This document shows positions 1 to 5,465 of a DNA stretch of 6,063 bases, piece by piece; position 1 is the stretch's first letter; every line of letters begins with the position of its first letter. A model generated the notes under the pieces. It did not search any database and was not told the DNA's origin. It saw only the letters and a list, made by a program, of their open reading frames with translations. Location of the stretch: positions 1 to 6,063 of the forward strand of contig CANINJ010000126.1 in NCBI GenBank assembly GCA_947468985.1, in the 5' to 3' direction. Position numbers and translations under genes: made by a program. The stretch comes from Bacteroidota bacterium. GTDB lineage: Bacteria > Bacteroidota > Bacteroidia > Flavobacteriales > Flavobacteriaceae.

Positions 1-273
1 AAAATTGTTGTTGAAGATTCAAAAGAAAGTGAATCACAAACCGCTCCGAAAAGCGACAAGAAATTCGAATGTGTTTTTGTGAAAGTCGGAGATAAAGCCA
101 AAATCAGAATTATAAAAACTGGCATTCAGGACGATACTAATATCGAAGTTATTTCTGGTCTCAAAAAGGGCGATATTGTGATTATTGGTCCTTATACAAC
201 AGTTACAAAAGAGCTAAATTCAGGTGATAAAATTGTGGTGAGTACTGGAATTGAAAAGCCAGAAAAGAAGTAA
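1..273 (+). CDS. RND/MacA-type efflux periplasmic adaptor (HlyD family), C-terminal fragment
   Basis: Partial: the frame is open from base 1 and ends at TAA 271-273, leaving the last 90 residues. The gene starts left of the window. A polar linker (about residues 1-20, rich in Ser, Glu and Lys) leads into a beta-rich segment with V-K-V-G-D, then T-G-I-Q-D-D-T-N-I-E-V, S-G-L-K-K-G-D-I-V-I-I-G-P-Y and a final L-N-S-G-D-K-I-V-V. This pattern is typical of the membrane-proximal domain of periplasmic adaptors that link an inner-membrane RND pump or MacB-type ABC transporter to a TolC-like outer-membrane channel. The Lys/Glu-rich end (EKPEKK) is a normal disordered tail. The pump partner is presumably outside the window, so RND and ABC partners cannot be told apart. 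tsaB follows 24 bp later in the same frame. The family call is fairly firm; the transported substrate is unknown. Confidence 0.82.
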   Translation, partial: KIVVEDSKESESQTAPKSDKKFECVFVKVGDKAKIRIIKTGIQDDTNIEVISGLKKGDIVIIGPYTTVTKELNSGDKIVVSTGIEKPEKK

Positions 274-297
274 TTTAGAAATTTCAACTACCAAAAA

Positions 298-966
298 GTG
301 TCTTATATTCTCAATTTAGAAACGGCTACCAAAAACTGTTCTGTTGCAATTGCAAAAGATGGGAAAACCATTTTATGCAAAGAAATGGCTGAGTCGGGAT
401 ATTCTCACGCCGAAAAATTACACATTTTCATTGAAGAATGTTTGCAAGAATTACAGCTTAATTCCAAAGATTTATCGGCAGTTGCGGTTAGTCAAGGCCC
501 AGGTTCTTACACAGGCTTGCGCATTGGCGTTTCGGCAGCAAAAGGTTTGTGTTTTGCATTGGATATTCCCCTAATTTCAATCGATACTTTACAAGTTTTA
601 GCTACACAAGTATCAATTTCAGAAGGATTAATTATTCCAATGATTGATGCCAGAAGAATGGAAGTGTATTCTGCAATTTTCAACTCTGAAGCAGAAAAAA
701 TAAGAGAAGTTAAAGCTGAAATAATCACAGAAGAATCTTTTTTAAAAATCACTGAACCAATTCATTTTGTTGGCGATTGTTCGGAAAAAGCGAAAACGGT
801 TTTAACAAATCAAAACTTTATTTTTCACGATGAAATAGTATATCCATCAGCAAAAGAAATGGGTTTTCTGAGTTACAAAAAATTTAAAGAAAAAGATTTT
901 GAAGATGTGGCGTACTTTGAGCCATATTATTTAAAAGACTTTATGATTACCGTTTCTAAAAAATAA
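298..966 (+). CDS. tsaB: tRNA threonylcarbamoyladenosine biosynthesis protein TsaB
   Basis: 222 residues, close to the usual 220-235. TsaB is the non-catalytic ASKHA-fold partner of TsaD. With TsaE and TsaC it makes the t6A modification at position 37 of ANN-decoding tRNAs in the cytoplasm. Visible hallmarks are the N-terminal strand I-L-N-L-E-T-A (residues 4-10), S-H-A-E-K-L (36-41), the signature G-P-G-S-Y-T-G-L-R-I-G (67-77) followed by the S-A-A-K-G-L helix, and M-I-D-A-R-R-M-E-V-Y (115-124). The start is GTG: the previous gene's stop (271-273) is in the same frame, and this GTG is the only usual start codon before the conserved N-terminus. The 24 bp spacing after the adaptor gene and 31 bp before tag suggest co-transcription, although the functions are unrelated. 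Confidence 0.96.
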   Translation: MSYILNLETATKNCSVAIAKDGKTILCKEMAESGYSHAEKLHIFIEECLQELQLNSKDLSAVAVSQGPGSYTGLRIGVSAAKGLCFALDIPLISIDTLQVLATQVSISEGLIIPMIDARRMEVYSAIFNSEAEKIREVKAEIITEESFLKITEPIHFVGDCSEKAKTVLTNQNFIFHDEIVYPSAKEMGFLSYKKFKEKDFEDVAYFEPYYLKDFMITVSKK

Positions 967-997
967 CAGCTTTTATTTGAACATAATTCAATAAATA

Positions 998-1558
998 ATG
1001 GAAGAAAAAATTAGATGTAAATGGTGCGTTGGAATCGATATTTACGAAAAATACCACGATGATGAATGGGGCGTTCCTGTTTATGACGACCAAAAGTTAT
1101 TTGAATTTCTTATTTTAGAAACGTTTCAAGCGGGATTGAGTTGGATTACAATATTAAAAAAAAGAGAAAATTTTCGATTGGCTTTTGACGACTTTAACTA
1201 TTCAAAAGTGGCTTTGTACTCTGAAGATAAAATCCAAGAATTAATGCAAAACGCAGGAATTATTCGCAACCAATTGAAGATTCGTTCTGCTGTTTCGAAT
1301 GCCATTTCATTTATGAAAATACAAGAAGAATTTGGAAGTTTTAGCAAATATATTTGGGGTTTTGTAGATGGGAAACCTGTTATTAACTACCCTAAAATAA
1401 TGAAAGAAGTTCAAGCTACTTCGCCACTTTCGGATGCAATTAGCAAAGATTTAAAGAAAAAAGGCTTTAAATTTGTCGGTTCAACAGTTGTTTACGCTCA
1501 TCTTCAAGCCACAGGAATGGTAAACGATCACGTAGAAGATTGCTGGAAAAGAAGTTAA
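998..1558 (+). CDS. tag: DNA-3-methyladenine glycosylase I
   Basis: 186 residues, the normal length for Tag. The enzyme flips out and excises N3-methyladenine from alkylated DNA, the first step of base excision repair. From the known family, the zinc-snap ligands of E. coli Tag (Cys4, His17, His175, Cys179) correspond here to Cys7, His20, His178 and Cys182. The last two lie in N-D-H-V-E-D-C near the C-terminus. The catalytic Glu matches Glu41, within L-E-T-F-Q-A-G-L-S-W-I-T. Y-H-D-D-E-W-G-V-P (19-27) and K-K-G-F-K-F-V-G-S-T near the end are also family hallmarks. The ATG follows an A-rich leader, and a weak promoter-like TTTATTTG lies at 972-979, so it could be transcribed with tsaB or on its own. 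Its stop codon overlaps that of the convergent aat gene. Confidence 0.97.
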   Translation: MEEKIRCKWCVGIDIYEKYHDDEWGVPVYDDQKLFEFLILETFQAGLSWITILKKRENFRLAFDDFNYSKVALYSEDKIQELMQNAGIIRNQLKIRSAVSNAISFMKIQEEFGSFSKYIWGFVDGKPVINYPKIMKEVQATSPLSDAISKDLKKKGFKFVGSTVVYAHLQATGMVNDHVEDCWKRS

Positions 1559-2196
1559 GAATCTTCATTCAAAATTTTCATAAAATCTTCTCTGTCAATT
1601 TCATTACAACCCAAACTTTCGAGGTGTTCATTGTAAACTTGACAATCTAATACTTTATAATTGTCATTTTTTAATTGATTTGCTAAAGTAATAAAAGCCA
1701 CTTTGGAAGCATTACTCACTTTGGAAAACATACTTTCGCCACAGAATACATTTCCTAAATCGATTCCATATAATCCACCAACTAATTCTTCATTTTGCCA
1801 AACTTCAACAGATTTTGCAATGCCCAATTTATGAAGATTACAATACGCTTTAATCATTTCATCACTTATCCAAGTACCATTTTGCCCCTCTCTTTTAATA
1901 GAACGACAGTTGGAAATAACTGCTTTAAAATCTTGATTAAAAGTAACTTTAAAAACATTTCTATTGAGGATATTCCGCATACTTTTTGAAATAATTAAAT
2001 TCTCGAAAACCAAAACCATTCTTGAACTTGGAGCCCACCAAAGAATAGGTTCACCAGGATTAAACCACGGAAAAATTCCGCTTTTGTAAGCTAATAACAA
2101 TCTATCGGAAGACAAATCACCTCCAACGGCAAGAATCCCTTCGGATGTTGCTTCATTTAAAGAAGGAAAATAGAGAACATCTGAAATTAGGTACAT
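1555..2196 (-). CDS. aat: Leucyl/phenylalanyl-tRNA--protein transferase
   Basis: 213 residues, within the usual 200-240. Aat moves Leu or Phe from aminoacyl-tRNA onto proteins with N-terminal Arg or Lys, creating an N-degron that ClpS delivers to ClpAP. Hallmarks in order: G-I-L-A-V-G-G-D-L-S (20-29), L-L-L-A-Y-K-S-G-I-F-P-W-F (33-45), I-L-W-W-A-P-S-S-R (51-59), T-W-I-S-D-E-M-I-K-A-Y (108-118), S-V-E-V-W (129-133), L-V-G-G-L-Y-G (138-144), G-E-S-M-F-S (153-158) and D-C-Q (184-186). The last matches the Asp186/Gln188 pair described for the E. coli enzyme. The ATG at 2194-2196 places the conserved FPSL start of the family at residue 10. It converges on tag with a 4 bp overlap and diverges from the PAP2 pair across 86 bp. 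Confidence 0.97.
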   Translation of the reverse strand: MYLISDVLYFPSLNEATSEGILAVGGDLSSDRLLLAYKSGIFPWFNPGEPILWWAPSSRMVLVFENLIISKSMRNILNRNVFKVTFNQDFKAVISNCRSIKREGQNGTWISDEMIKAYCNLHKLGIAKSVEVWQNEELVGGLYGIDLGNVFCGESMFSKVSNASKVAFITLANQLKNDNYKVLDCQVYNEHLESLGCNEIDREDFMKILNEDS

Positions 2197-2282
2197 ATTT
2201 ATTAAGGCAAATTAAGTAGAATTTAATAGTAAAAAATAAAATTAAGCAAAATTTACAATATCTTTAGCGAAAAATTTTTTAA
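2197..2282. promoter_or_regulatory. Divergent promoter spacer between aat and the PAP2 pair
   Basis: An 86 bp, almost entirely A/T spacer that must drive both aat (leftward) and the PAP2 genes (rightward). For the leftward gene the best visible -7 match is TTAATTTG on the minus strand (2208-2215, 7 of 8 to TAnnTTTG), 11 bp before the aat ATG; no TTG lies at the expected -33 distance. The rightward element is listed separately. There is no inverted repeat strong enough to name an operator. Confidence 0.4.
2259..2266 (+). promoter_or_regulatory. Candidate -7 element for the PAP2 operon
   Basis: TATCTTTA matches the flavobacterial -7 consensus TAnnTTTG at 7 of 8 positions, with the G one base late. 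It sits 16 bp before the ATG at 2283, which implies a short leader of about 10 bases. No TTG is present at the usual 17-23 bp upstream, so the -33 half is weak or absent. Confidence 0.45.
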
Positions 2283-3254
2283 ATGAAAAAATTAGTAATC
2301 CTACTCTCACTAATCTTTACTTCTCAGTTAATATCTTCTCAAATCAAAGATACTATTTCTAATAAATCTGAATTTCAAAGTTATACCAATTCAAACGGAG
2401 AAATATACACCTATAAAAAGCCACATTTTTTTGAAATGATTACTCACGTTCCACGTGATGTTTATGGAACAATTAAGGATTTTGGCGCAACAGAAAATCT
2501 AATTGCATTGGGTGGAGCAACGGTTTTAACTGTGGCATTACTCCCAGCAGATCAATTTTTATTAAATAATTCGAGAGATTTTGGAGAGCAAATTGGTTTA
2601 AAAAACGAAGCAAAATATGATAAATTAGCCTACATTATTAATATTCCACCCAATATTACTTCTGGTATATATTTACTTGGAAATGGCACAACCCCAATAT
2701 TATTGACTATGGGATTTGCAACATTCGGCTTAATTCATAATGATTACCGCTCGTTAAATACAGCAACCGGAATTGTTGAAAGTTTAGCAGTTTCTGGAGT
2801 TTTTAGTCAAACAATAAAAAGAATTTCGGGAAGACAAAGTCCAGCTCCTGCAATTAGAGAAGGAAATCCTGGTGGTGACTGGAATCCGTTTCCAAGTTTT
2901 GGTGCTTTTGCAAAAAAAACACCTCAATATGATGCAATGCCTTCGGGTCATTTGATGACTGCAACGGCTGCTTTAAATGTCATTATTGGAAATTATCCCG
3001 ATAAAAAGTGGATAAAACCAGTTGGTTACAGTCTAATTGGAATATTAGGATATGAAATGGCTCAGGCCAATGTTCATTGGTATTCAGATTACCCGATTGC
3101 ATTGGTTATGGGTTGTATTATTGGTAAAAATATTGCAAATAGTAAAATAACAAAAAGCAATTCACCTTTAGAAACACCAAAAAAATATACATTTAATATG
3201 AATGCTTCCAGAAAATCTGGTTACAACTTAATTGGTGCAACTGTTGCTTTTTAA
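2283..3254 (+). CDS. Exported PAP2-family protein with divergent active site
   Basis: 323 residues. The N-terminus looks like a cleavable signal peptide (KK, then a hydrophobic stretch to about residue 18) with no lipobox Cys. Hydrophobic segments lie near 70-88, 116-150, 157-177, 222-237, 246-262 and 268-285, fitting a multi-helix PAP2 core of the membrane. PAP2 enzymes dephosphorylate lipid or polyprenyl phosphates through K-x6-RP, PSGH and SR-x5-H-x3-D. Here K179 and P187 of motif 1 are present, but the Arg position is Ser186 (K-R-I-S-G-R-Q-S-P). PSGH is intact (220-223). Motif 3 keeps the nucleophile His265 and Asp269, but Met259 stands where Arg is expected. It may be a divergent subfamily with shifted phosphate ligands (Arg180 or Arg184 could compensate) or a weak or inactive enzyme. 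A roughly 40-residue tail follows the last helix and ends in Phe. The next PAP2 gene starts 11 bp downstream, so they are probably co-transcribed. Family is clear, substrate is not. Confidence 0.85.
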   Translation: MKKLVILLSLIFTSQLISSQIKDTISNKSEFQSYTNSNGEIYTYKKPHFFEMITHVPRDVYGTIKDFGATENLIALGGATVLTVALLPADQFLLNNSRDFGEQIGLKNEAKYDKLAYIINIPPNITSGIYLLGNGTTPILLTMGFATFGLIHNDYRSLNTATGIVESLAVSGVFSQTIKRISGRQSPAPAIREGNPGGDWNPFPSFGAFAKKTPQYDAMPSGHLMTATAALNVIIGNYPDKKWIKPVGYSLIGILGYEMAQANVHWYSDYPIALVMGCIIGKNIANSKITKSNSPLETPKKYTFNMNASRKSGYNLIGATVAF

Positions 3255-3265
3255 ATTTTACACAA

Positions 3266-3991
3266 ATGAAAATCAAACTTTTAATTGTTCTTACTTTTTT
3301 CTTATCCTTAAATGGAAATGCACAACAAAAAGACAGCATTTTTTCAATTAAAGACAAATTATCATACAAGCATTTTATTATTCCTGCGGCACTAATTTCA
3401 AGTGGCTTATTATTGAAAAACGCACCAATGAATAAAAATTTACAAGGTGATCTTAGAGGTGCTTTAGGAACAGATTTCCAAACTAAAGCTGATAATTATT
3501 TACAATATGAAGCCATTCTTCAAATTTATGGTGGTCGCTATTTGGGCTTTAAGCCAAAGGATGATTTTCTTCATCAAACGATAAATATTGCAATTTCAAA
3601 TGCAATTATGGGGGGAATTGTTCAAACTATGAAACACACTTTTAAAGAAGAACGCCCAGACGGAAGTGACGAATTTAGTTTTCCATCAGGTCATACTGCG
3701 ACAGCCTTTACAAATGCATCTTTATTGTTTTACGAGTATAAAGATGCTAATATTTGGTATGCAAGCAGTGGATTTTTATTTGCAACAGCAACAGGATTTT
3801 TAAGAATTGCAAATTACAAACATTACACTTCAGACGTTCTTGCGGGAGCAGGAATTGGCACTGCCGTTGGACTTGCCGTTTCCTTTTGGAGCCCTTTTAA
3901 GTCGGTTACTTTTGGTAAAAATAAAACCCACGCCTTAATTTATCCTCAAATAGGAACAAATTATGGCATAGGTTTATTAATTAAAAATTGA
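3266..3991 (+). CDS. Exported PAP2-family phosphatase, complete catalytic motifs
   Basis: 241 residues with an N-terminal signal peptide (hydrophobic residues 5-16, likely cleavage after N-G-N-A-Q, no lipobox Cys). All three PAP2 motifs are seen: K123-x6-R130-P131, P140-S-G-H143, and R180-x5-H186-x3-D190, with Leu in place of the less strict Ser before Arg180. His186 is the expected nucleophile and His143 the acid/base. Hydrophobic segments at about 37-50, 104-121, 143-157, 163-179 and 190-208 give a small membrane core with its active site facing the periplasm. Likely substrates are phospholipid-type phosphates, undecaprenyl pyrophosphate or lipid A phosphate. Bacteroidota lipid A phosphatases (LpxE/LpxF) belong to this superfamily, but nothing here settles the choice. 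The tail beyond residue 212 ends in a strand-like Y-P-Q-I-G-T-N-Y-G-I-G-L-L. It starts 11 bp after the preceding PAP2 gene with no separate promoter space. Confidence 0.9.
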   Translation: MKIKLLIVLTFFLSLNGNAQQKDSIFSIKDKLSYKHFIIPAALISSGLLLKNAPMNKNLQGDLRGALGTDFQTKADNYLQYEAILQIYGGRYLGFKPKDDFLHQTINIAISNAIMGGIVQTMKHTFKEERPDGSDEFSFPSGHTATAFTNASLLFYEYKDANIWYASSGFLFATATGFLRIANYKHYTSDVLAGAGIGTAVGLAVSFWSPFKSVTFGKNKTHALIYPQIGTNYGIGLLIKN

Positions 3992-4003
3992 GTTTAAACA
4001 GTT

Positions 4004-4029
4004 TTTAAATCTAATTTAAATATTTTTTT
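4004..4029 (+). terminator. Possible weak terminator after the PAP2 pair
   Basis: A perfect 7 bp stem (TTTAAAT 4004-4010, loop CTA, ATTTAAA 4014-4020) is followed by TA and seven T residues (4023-4029), in the 36 bp convergent gap between the PAP2 pair and the DUF3127 gene. The stem has only A-T pairs, so it would be a weak hairpin; the T run suits + strand transcripts. No T run follows it on the minus strand. Confidence 0.35.
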
Positions 4030-4402
4030 AGAAAGGCAAATCGTCGTGCTCTTCTTCTTTGAATGTTTCTGCTGGTGCAAATGCTTCGGCAGCTGGCATT
4101 GGTGGCGCTTGAGTTGGTGCAGCAGCAGCCAATCTTTCCACTCTCCAACCTTGAATTGCGTTGAAATATTTAGTCACACCTTGTGGGTCAACCCATTCTC
4201 GACCTCTTAAATTGATTGAAACTTTTACCGCTTCACCAACACTGAAACTGTTTAATAAATCACATTTGTCTTGAACGAATTCAACTAAAATGTGTTGAGG
4301 ATATTGTTCGTCAGTTGTAACAACTAATTCTCTTTTTAGGAAACTCCCGCTCCCTACATTTTTTGCTTCTCCAAGCATTTTGATTTTTCCTGATACTTCC
4401 AT
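4028..4402 (-). CDS. DUF3127 family protein with SSB-like acidic C-terminal tip
   Basis: 124 residues from the ATG at 4400-4402. The globular part (1-90) is the conserved DUF3127 region of Bacteroidota, recognised by M-E-V-S-G-K-I-K, R-E-L-V-V-T-T-D-E-Q-Y-P-Q-H, E-F-V-Q-D-K-C-D-L-L, V-S-I-N-L-R-G-R-E-W and F-N-A-I-Q-G-W-R-V-E. Its beta-rich pattern is compatible with an OB-like fold (inference). An Ala/Pro-rich linker (91-112) then leads to E-E-E-H-D-D-L-P-F at the very end. This closely resembles the C-terminal tip of bacterial single-stranded DNA-binding proteins (DDDIPF or DDDLPF), which docks repair and replication partners. No function is established for the family. A longer start at 4462 would add 20 non-conserved residues inside the upstream gene, so the family start is preferred. 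It lies 35 bp after the flavin reductase gene on the same strand and may share its transcript. Confidence 0.9.
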   Translation of the reverse strand: MEVSGKIKMLGEAKNVGSGSFLKRELVVTTDEQYPQHILVEFVQDKCDLLNSFSVGEAVKVSINLRGREWVDPQGVTKYFNAIQGWRVERLAAAAPTQAPPMPAAEAFAPAETFKEEEHDDLPF

Positions 4403-4437
4403 CTTAACTATTTTTATTATTATTTTATTCTCTTTAT

Positions 4438-5310
4438 TTACTTCGCTAACAATACTTTCCAAGCAGAATCAACATCGTTTTCATCCAGATATTCCTTGGC
4501 TTTTTGATGTTGTTTCAAAACATCATCTGCACTTAAAACACCTTTCACTGCAAAATTTTTATTTACAAATATATTAATTTCTTCTGTTGTAGGCAATGCT
4601 TCAATATTTCCTAATTTTCCTAAATCATTTCCATCAAAAACAGCACTTTCTTTGATGAAATCTGGTATTTGATCTACACCAATTCCTAATGTTGTCAATG
4701 GTTTTGCAACTTCAAACAATCCTTGATTGGCTCGGGAATACCAATTGCCACCCATTCTTGAAACCAAATCAATTTTATAGGGATCGATAGTTCCATTGTC
4801 ATCTAAAACGGATTCATTAATATGGATTTTTAAGACTTCACAAATCACTAAATTTCCTGCGCCACCTTGATTACCTAAACCTATTATTTCATTGACTTTG
4901 CATTCAAATTGCACTGGAGATTGAGCCACGCGATAGGGTTTCACAAGATCCGATGGAATTGTGGAAAACCCAGCTTTTAAAAATTCATTTACACCGTTAG
5001 CATATTCAGTGCTCGACAATGATGTTTGTTGCACCATATCAAAATTCACAACATTTATAACCACTTCGCGAGTCGCTTCGGCATTAATTAAAGTGTGCTT
5101 GATAGAATTGTCTCGAACACGTCTTGCCGGTGAAAAAATCAAAATTGGAGGATTAGCACTAAACACATTAAAGAAACTAAAAGGCGATAAATTTGGCTTC
5201 CCGTTTTTATCAATTGTACTTGCAAAAGCTATAGGTCTCGGCCCTACTGAACTTTGTAAATAGCCCTGTAATTTTGATGAAGAAATGTCTTTTGGTTCGA
5301 TGCTAATCAT
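4438..5310 (-). CDS. Flavin reductase family (FMN-binding split-barrel) protein
   Basis: 290 residues from the ATG at 5308-5310. The FMN-binding flavin-reductase-like domain spans about 15-200. It contains V-G-P-R-P-I-A-F-A-S-T (22-32), N-L-S-P-F-S-F-F-N-V-F (40-50), P-P-I-L-I-F-S (54-60), E-V-V-I-N-V-V-N (82-89) and a G-G-A-G-N-L-V-I-C-E-V segment (149-159). Such proteins bind FMN, and many reduce flavin with NAD(P)H; the partner oxygenase or true substrate is unknown here. The C-terminal 90 residues are an extension usual in the Bacteroidota members, ending in a helical segment. An upstream TTG at 5326-5328 would add six residues (M-F-K-L-I-F), but that TTG is the end of a perfect -7 promoter box, so the inner ATG is chosen. 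The DUF3127 gene follows 35 bp downstream on the same strand. Confidence 0.92.
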   Translation of the reverse strand: MISIEPKDISSSKLQGYLQSSVGPRPIAFASTIDKNGKPNLSPFSFFNVFSANPPILIFSPARRVRDNSIKHTLINAEATREVVINVVNFDMVQQTSLSSTEYANGVNEFLKAGFSTIPSDLVKPYRVAQSPVQFECKVNEIIGLGNQGGAGNLVICEVLKIHINESVLDDNGTIDPYKIDLVSRMGGNWYSRANQGLFEVAKPLTTLGIGVDQIPDFIKESAVFDGNDLGKLGNIEALPTTEEINIFVNKNFAVKGVLSADDVLKQHQKAKEYLDENDVDSAWKVLLAK

Positions 5311-5325
5311 AAAAATCAATTTGAA

Positions 5326-5333
5326 CAAATATA
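5326..5333 (-). promoter_or_regulatory. -7 promoter element of the flavin reductase gene
   Basis: TATATTTG on the minus strand is an exact match to the flavobacterial -7 consensus TAnnTTTG. It lies 15 bp before the ATG at 5308-5310, giving an expected transcript start near 5320. At the -33 distance only a TTC (5356-5358, 22 bp spacer) is found rather than TTG. It probably also serves the downstream DUF3127 gene. Confidence 0.6.
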
Positions 5334-5342
5334 ATAAAATGG

Positions 5343-5360
5343 ATTCAGAAATTCGGAATT
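5343..5360. repeat. Tandem 8 bp near-repeat with overlapping palindrome
   Basis: ATTCAGAA (5343-5350) is followed directly by ATTCGGAA (5351-5358), one mismatch in eight. The second copy also forms the perfect odd palindrome AATTCGGAATT (5350-5360). It lies about 10-27 bp upstream of the flavin reductase -7 box, where an activator or the -33 contact would sit. It could be an operator or chance. Confidence 0.3.
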
Positions 5361-5428
5361 ATACAATCTATTATTCATAAGCCATAAGGCAATATTATAT
5401 TTCTACATTCAAAATGATAATATTTCAT

Positions 5429-5436
5429 TATATTTA
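5429..5436 (+). promoter_or_regulatory. Candidate -7 element of the histidine kinase gene
   Basis: TATATTTA matches TAnnTTTG at 7 of 8 positions and lies 29 bp before the ATG at 5466. An upstream TTC (5408-5410) sits 18 bp away where TTG would be expected. A purine-rich AGAAAGAAG (5454-5462) just before the start is a plausible ribosome-binding stretch. Confidence 0.35.
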
Positions 5437-5465
5437 TCGTTAAATATCACTTTAGAAAGAAGTTT

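Larger units (their letters stand above)
5311..5465. other. Divergent intergenic region, flavin reductase / histidine kinase
   Basis: A 155 bp AT-rich spacer holding the promoters of both divergent genes. Apart from the two -7 candidates it contains a tandem near-repeat ATTCAGAA-ATTCGGAA (5343-5358) and an overlapping 11 bp odd palindrome AATTCGGAATT (5350-5360). No RNA gene or further coding sequence is supported in it. Confidence 0.6.

Noticed and set aside
344..574. Open frame of 76 codons on the + strand inside tsaB
   Set aside because: It overlaps the clear TsaB reading frame, including its GPGSYTGLR signature, and resembles no known protein.
507..752. Minus-strand open frame of 81 codons inside tsaB
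   Set aside because: Antisense shadow of a well-supported gene with no recognisable protein features.
1795..1989. + strand open frame of 64 codons inside aat
   Set aside because: Antisense to the conserved centre of Aat; no domain or promoter.
4403..4462. Longer start for the DUF3127 protein (20 extra residues)
   Set aside because: The extension runs into the end of the flavin reductase gene, and the family begins at M-E-V-S-G-K-I-K.
4380..4577. + strand open frame of 65 codons across the DUF3127 / flavin reductase junction
   Set aside because: Antisense to two real genes; the hydrophobic translation reflects AT-rich DNA.
4961..5263. + strand open frame of 100 codons inside the flavin reductase gene
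   Set aside because: Antisense to the FMN-binding domain coding region, with no family resemblance.
5381..5391. GCC-ATAA-GGC as a hairpin
   Set aside because: Only three base pairs form and the flanks do not extend the stem.
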